36,735 bases of DNA. Source: CAYFJO01 sp964343305. Lineage in GTDB: Bacteria; Planctomycetota; Planctomycetia; Pirellulales; Pirellulaceae. The notes beneath the pieces were generated by a model. It searched no databases, had not been told where the DNA came from, and saw only the letters and a program-made list of their open reading frames with translations. The stretch's first letter is position 1, and each line of letters begins with the position of its first letter. The position numbers were made by a program, and so were the translations under genes. Positions 34,058 to 36,735 of the stretch are shown piece by piece. The DNA lies in assembly GCA_964343305.1 (NCBI GenBank), contig CAYFJO010000057.1:1-36735 (forward strand), in the 5' to 3' direction.

Positions 34058-34086
34058 GCCGATTCCTTTGTAGTACTTGCATTCTT

Positions 34087-34153
34087 GTAGCCGAAGTCAC
34101 CAAGACTTCGGGAGTCTTTGTGCATCGCCCGAAGTCTTGGCGACTTCGGCTAC
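34087..34153. repeat. Palindromic repeat, copy 1
   Basis: 26-base arms at 34087-34112 and 34128-34153 are reverse complements with one mismatch (GTAGCCGAAGTC then ACCAAGACTTCGGG against GCCAAGACTTCGGG). The loop is 15 bases. The same arm sequence recurs at 35179-35245. It fills most of the 103-bp gap between the BatB stop and the TPR-like gene start. Confidence 0.9.
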
Positions 34154-34160
34154 CAAACGA

Positions 34161-35168
34161 TTATAGTGTTTCCGACACAGCGGTTGAAACACTTTCTTTG
34201 ACGACTTCCTCTTGACGGACGCCCGGTTGCCACATGGTTCCGGCGTAATGGAGCAGCATAGGTAAAAATGCGAAAGCCAACGATCCCAGTGTACAAGCAA
34301 CAATCGCCCATTCACGTCTCGTCAGTTCTTCCCAAACGCTTTCGCTGTCTCCGCCGTCGAGGGCTTCGAGCGTTGCCGTTGCAATGTGTTTTTCGTTGGC
34401 GTTGTGATAAAAACCGTCGAGCCTGGCCGCAATTTGTCTTAGTGTGGATGAGTCCTGTCGCGATTGTCGTCCGTTAATAAAACTCCCTGAGCGTGAGTCG
34501 CCAACGCCGATCACCAACACGCCACTGACCGATGCCGGCATTCGCGGCATTCCAGTTGCTGGAACCGTGTCACCGTCGCTAATCAGGATCACCGTGGTGC
34601 TGCGGGGTTGAAACGGACGAGCGATCCGCGCGGCTTCTTCCAATCCAGCAAAGATGTCCGTCTCGCCTGCGACAAACGCATGGTGCATAGGCAGGTCTGT
34701 CAAAGCGTTTCGCACAACTTCCACATCGGTCGTGTCGATCAGCACAGGCTTCGCACCGTTATACGTCGCGACCACACTGATGCGATACTTGCCGATGCCG
34801 ACGCGATCAAAATACGACTCCAACACGTCGGCCGCTCGTTGCATGCGACTTTGTTCGTGGCTTGGTCCAGCGTCTTGCAATCTCATGCTTGGCGACACAT
34901 CGAGCACCAACACCACGTGCTTGCGTTTGTGTTCGGGGATTTCGTCGCCCAAGTGAACTTTCGGCGGGAGAATCAACAGTGTGACCAAACCCCAGCACAA
35001 TGCACCTATCGCTGCGACGCGCCACATTGGCACCGAGTGAGCCCACGCAGCCGGCTGACGACTCGGACCAAACGCCAAAGGAGCAAGTCGGCGGACGCGC
35101 AGCGCGTGCAACATCTCGGCACCAGCGGCCAAGATGATCACGATGCACGTTATCAGTTCCGCAATCAT
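34161..35168 (-). CDS. batB: BatB-like von Willebrand factor A membrane protein
   Basis: A 335-residue protein. I place the start at ATG 35168, because the longer frame to 35216 only translates the palindromic repeat. Membrane segments lie near residues 3-20, 52-70 and about 300-320. The VWA domain begins HVVLVLDVSPSMRL, with DxSxS for the metal-binding MIDAS site. It continues with the MIDAS Thr in AGETDIFAGL and Asp in VILISDGDTV. In Bacteroides-type Bat operons BatA and BatB are paired VWA membrane proteins needed for stress tolerance, mechanism unclear. It sits between BatA and the TPR-like protein on one strand. Confidence 0.85.
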   Translation of the reverse strand: MIAELITCIVIILAAGAEMLHALRVRRLAPLAFGPSRQPAAWAHSVPMWRVAAIGALCWGLVTLLILPPKVHLGDEIPEHKRKHVVLVLDVSPSMRLQDAGPSHEQSRMQRAADVLESYFDRVGIGKYRISVVATYNGAKPVLIDTTDVEVVRNALTDLPMHHAFVAGETDIFAGLEEAARIARPFQPRSTTVILISDGDTVPATGMPRMPASVSGVLVIGVGDSRSGSFINGRQSRQDSSTLRQIAARLDGFYHNANEKHIATATLEALDGGDSESVWEELTRREWAIVACTLGSLAFAFLPMLLHYAGTMWQPGVRQEEVVKESVSTAVSETL

Positions 35169-35178
35169 TTGATTTTTC

Positions 35179-35245
35179 GTAGCCGAAGTCGCCAAGACTT
35201 CGGACGCAACAAGCAAATCCCCGAAGTCTTGGCGACTTCGGCTAC
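35179..35245. repeat. Palindromic repeat, copy 2
   Basis: Perfect 25-base arms at 35179-35203 and 35221-35245 around a 17-base loop, with the same arm sequence as 34087-34153. It occupies nearly all of the 82-bp gap between BatA and BatB. It would form a very stable hairpin in the operon mRNA. Confidence 0.92.
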
Positions 35246-35250
35246 AACGT

Positions 35251-36171
35251 CTACCAAGGTGTGTATCTCAATCCGAACAGGGACAAGAGACCAACTCCAA
35301 GCAACGAAAGTCCCGCGATCGAAAATGGAAAGAAAAAGTCCATCATTTCGGCCGCGGTCTTTTCAATTTTCGTTTCCTGCATTTCGTCAATTCGTTGAAA
35401 CACGGTCGTCAAGGCGGCGGGATCACCCGGACTGAACACGGCACCCCCAGTCAAGCCCGTGACGTTGGCAATGGGATCGGGAACTGCCGAATTGTCGATG
35501 TGAATGCCAAACACCGTGATGCCATAGTCTTTCATCATCTTGGCGATTTGAACGTCTCGCCCGTCACGCATATCGAAGCTGCTGCCGTCGGAAACCAGGA
35601 TGATCATTCGATCGCCCTCGTCGCGCTGAATCAATTGATCCTTACATGCCACTAGTGCCCTGCCGATCATCGTGCCGCCCAGCCACGGTGGATGACCGGG
35701 ATTCTTCGGATTCATGAATGGCGGGGCACATCGAAACGCCGACACGTCGGACGTCAGTGGCACCCAATGAAGCACTTCGTTGCCAAAGAATGTGAGGCCA
35801 AACGAATCACCTTCCCGGTAATCCAGGAATTGATTAATCGCTTTCATCGATGCATCGTAACGTGTGCCTTCTCCAAAACTCGCAGTCATGCTGCCCGAGA
35901 CGTCGACACAGAATTCGATATTCGTGAGTGCTCGTCGATCTTTCGGCTGGCCAAGAATTGACGGCCCGGCGAGCATGAACAAAACGACGGCCAAAAGGAG
36001 TGGCGGCATCGATTCAGCCAGACTGACGAACGTCCACCAACCAAGTCCGCGGCTTTGACGTCCGTAGTCAAACGGCAATGCGACCCGCCGCGAATCCCGG
36101 TTCCAGGTCCATGCCAACAGCAGCGCGGGGATGACCAGAAGATACAACAAGTTTGGTGTCGTGAAACTCAT
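35251..36171 (-). CDS. batA: BatA-like von Willebrand factor A membrane protein
   Basis: A 306-residue protein. It begins MSFTTPNLLYLLVIPALLLA, a typical BatA/BatB membrane start, with further membrane segments near 50-72 and 280-300. The VWA domain starts IEFCVDVSGSMTAS (MIDAS DxSxS), then WLGGTMIGRAL with the MIDAS Thr and IILVSDGSSFD with the Asp. BatA with BatB forms the paired VWA core of Bat operons, normally with a MoxR ATPase and a DUF58 protein upstream; the window ends before these could be seen. The ATG overlaps the stop of the upstream gene (ATGA). Confidence 0.88.
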   Translation of the reverse strand: MSFTTPNLLYLLVIPALLLAWTWNRDSRRVALPFDYGRQSRGLGWWTFVSLAESMPPLLLAVVLFMLAGPSILGQPKDRRALTNIEFCVDVSGSMTASFGEGTRYDASMKAINQFLDYREGDSFGLTFFGNEVLHWVPLTSDVSAFRCAPPFMNPKNPGHPPWLGGTMIGRALVACKDQLIQRDEGDRMIILVSDGSSFDMRDGRDVQIAKMMKDYGITVFGIHIDNSAVPDPIANVTGLTGGAVFSPGDPAALTTVFQRIDEMQETKIEKTAAEMMDFFFPFSIAGLSLLGVGLLSLFGLRYTPW

Positions 36172-36734
36172 TCTTGCGTCGGCGATACAGCCTCATAAGG
36201 TTTGAGTAATTCGGTAATGTCAACTTCGTCGTGTTGCCCAGGGCGATGGAGCCAAACTTCGAGTTTCCGCAACAACACGCCAGCCTCTTCATGCTGGCGG
36301 AGTTTTGCGATTGCATCGATCGCTTTGAGTTCATCGAGATTCAATCGACGTCGCCAAAACGCGAGCAGCATTCTCTCAAGTTCGGCCTTCTGGGTTTCAT
36401 CCAATTCGCCTTTCATGGCACTTTGGACCATGGGCCGCAAACGATCTGCCAGTGACAAACGATGGCTTTCCGCTACTTCGACATCGTTCGCCTTACCGCG
36501 CCACGCGAACAAGATGACAAAGATCCCGATGAACCACACGATTCCACCAACAATTAGCAACGTGCGATAACCACCGAGCTTGGGCGATGCCTTGGACTCA
36601 AGTTGATTCGGTTCTACTTGGCCTGGCGGCAGTACTGGTTTGACGTCCACCACGATTGCAGGAAGATCGTCCGTCGCTGAGCCATCCCTACGGCGAAGAT
36701 AGTTTTTCAAGTCAAACGTGCCCGGTTCCAGACC
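36168..36734 (-). CDS. Membrane protein upstream of BatA, 5' end outside the window
   Basis: The frame is open to the window edge, so at least 188 residues are visible and the N-terminus is missing; a TTG at 36710 is not the start. The visible part begins GLEPGTFDLKNYLRRRDGS and has VVDVKPVLPPGQVEPNQ, a membrane helix (LLIVGGIVWFIGIFVILFAW) and an about 110-residue charged helical tail (ETQKAELERMLLAFWRRRLN). The beta-rich front half could be extracytoplasmic, as in BatD-type proteins, but I cannot assign it. Its stop overlaps the BatA start, so it belongs to the same operon. Confidence 0.65.
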   Translation of the reverse strand, partial: GLEPGTFDLKNYLRRRDGSATDDLPAIVVDVKPVLPPGQVEPNQLESKASPKLGGYRTLLIVGGIVWFIGIFVILFAWRGKANDVEVAESHRLSLADRLRPMVQSAMKGELDETQKAELERMLLAFWRRRLNLDELKAIDAIAKLRQHEEAGVLLRKLEVWLHRPGQHDEVDITELLKPYEAVSPTQE

Positions 36735-36735
36735 G

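Noticed and set aside
35169..35216. An N-terminal extension of BatB
   Set aside because: It only translates the palindromic repeat; ATG 35168 starts the normal membrane segment.
1..36735. CRISPR arrays, tRNA, rRNA or insertion sequences
   Set aside because: No regularly spaced repeats, no tRNA or rRNA motifs, and no transposase-like protein were seen by reading; a covariance-model search was not possible.

Overview
The window reads as a chromosomal piece of a planctomycete, probably Pirellulales-like. The grounds are moderate GC, many large secreted proteins of unknown role, a giant surface protein with the N-terminal LEPR-type motif of that phylum, a PQQ-propeller protein, an M56/BlaI sensor pair, a WD40 protein with a signal peptide, a planctomycete-type ECF sigma remnant, and intergenic palindromes. 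No rRNA, tRNA, CRISPR array or intact transposase was seen. The genus assignment is inference.

Positions 1-2700 run mostly on the plus strand: the C-terminal end of a secreted CxxCH (haem-binding) protein of the hydrazine-synthase-alpha-like family, an acetate kinase (ackA), and a small antitoxin / VapC PIN-toxin pair with overlapping genes. After about 2.5 kb every gene I can support is on the minus strand. Positions 2.7-7.1 kb hold a DUF6807 (PmoA-like) secreted protein, a secreted FAD-dependent oxidoreductase flanked by carbohydrate-binding-like domains, and a translationally coupled b-type-cytochrome-like membrane protein. Positions 7.5-11.3 kb hold a secreted DUF1573/amidotransferase-fold protein and a BlaI-type repressor coupled to an M56 protease with jelly-roll and ankyrin domains. 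A promoter with two matching dyad operators precedes the repressor. Positions 11.7-15.4 kb hold a membrane protein, a degraded ECF sigma factor, a PQQ propeller protein and a core MetE-like methyltransferase.

Positions 15.8-23.9 kb hold the most striking object: one 2,714-codon frame broken by a single TAG. It combines a LEPR-type N-terminus, a metzincin protease, a PPC domain, a P-domain, a GH18 domain, a phosphodiesterase/phosphatase-fold domain, LamG, GH8, several cadherin-like modules, Calx-beta and a duplicated C-terminal beta-sandwich. The TAG falls in GH8 at a position that looks like a conserved Trp. The whole looks like an extracellular enzyme for breaking down polymers such as chitin or chitosan, glycoprotein and phosphoesters, but no substrate is proven.

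Positions 24.4-29.0 kb hold a secreted protein and a double WD40 propeller, both with the same HEAT-like motif near the C-terminus. Positions 29.3-36.7 kb form a Bat-like (aerotolerance) operon, in transcription order: a truncated membrane protein, BatA, BatB, a TPR-like protein and a 1,258-aa membrane-anchored protein. Each of the last three junctions carries an inverted-repeat element; two are copies of one ~26-bp-arm palindrome. The TPR-like gene has a TGA followed by an in-frame Gly/Lys/Arg-rich tail, suggesting a recent nonsense change, an error, or recoding.
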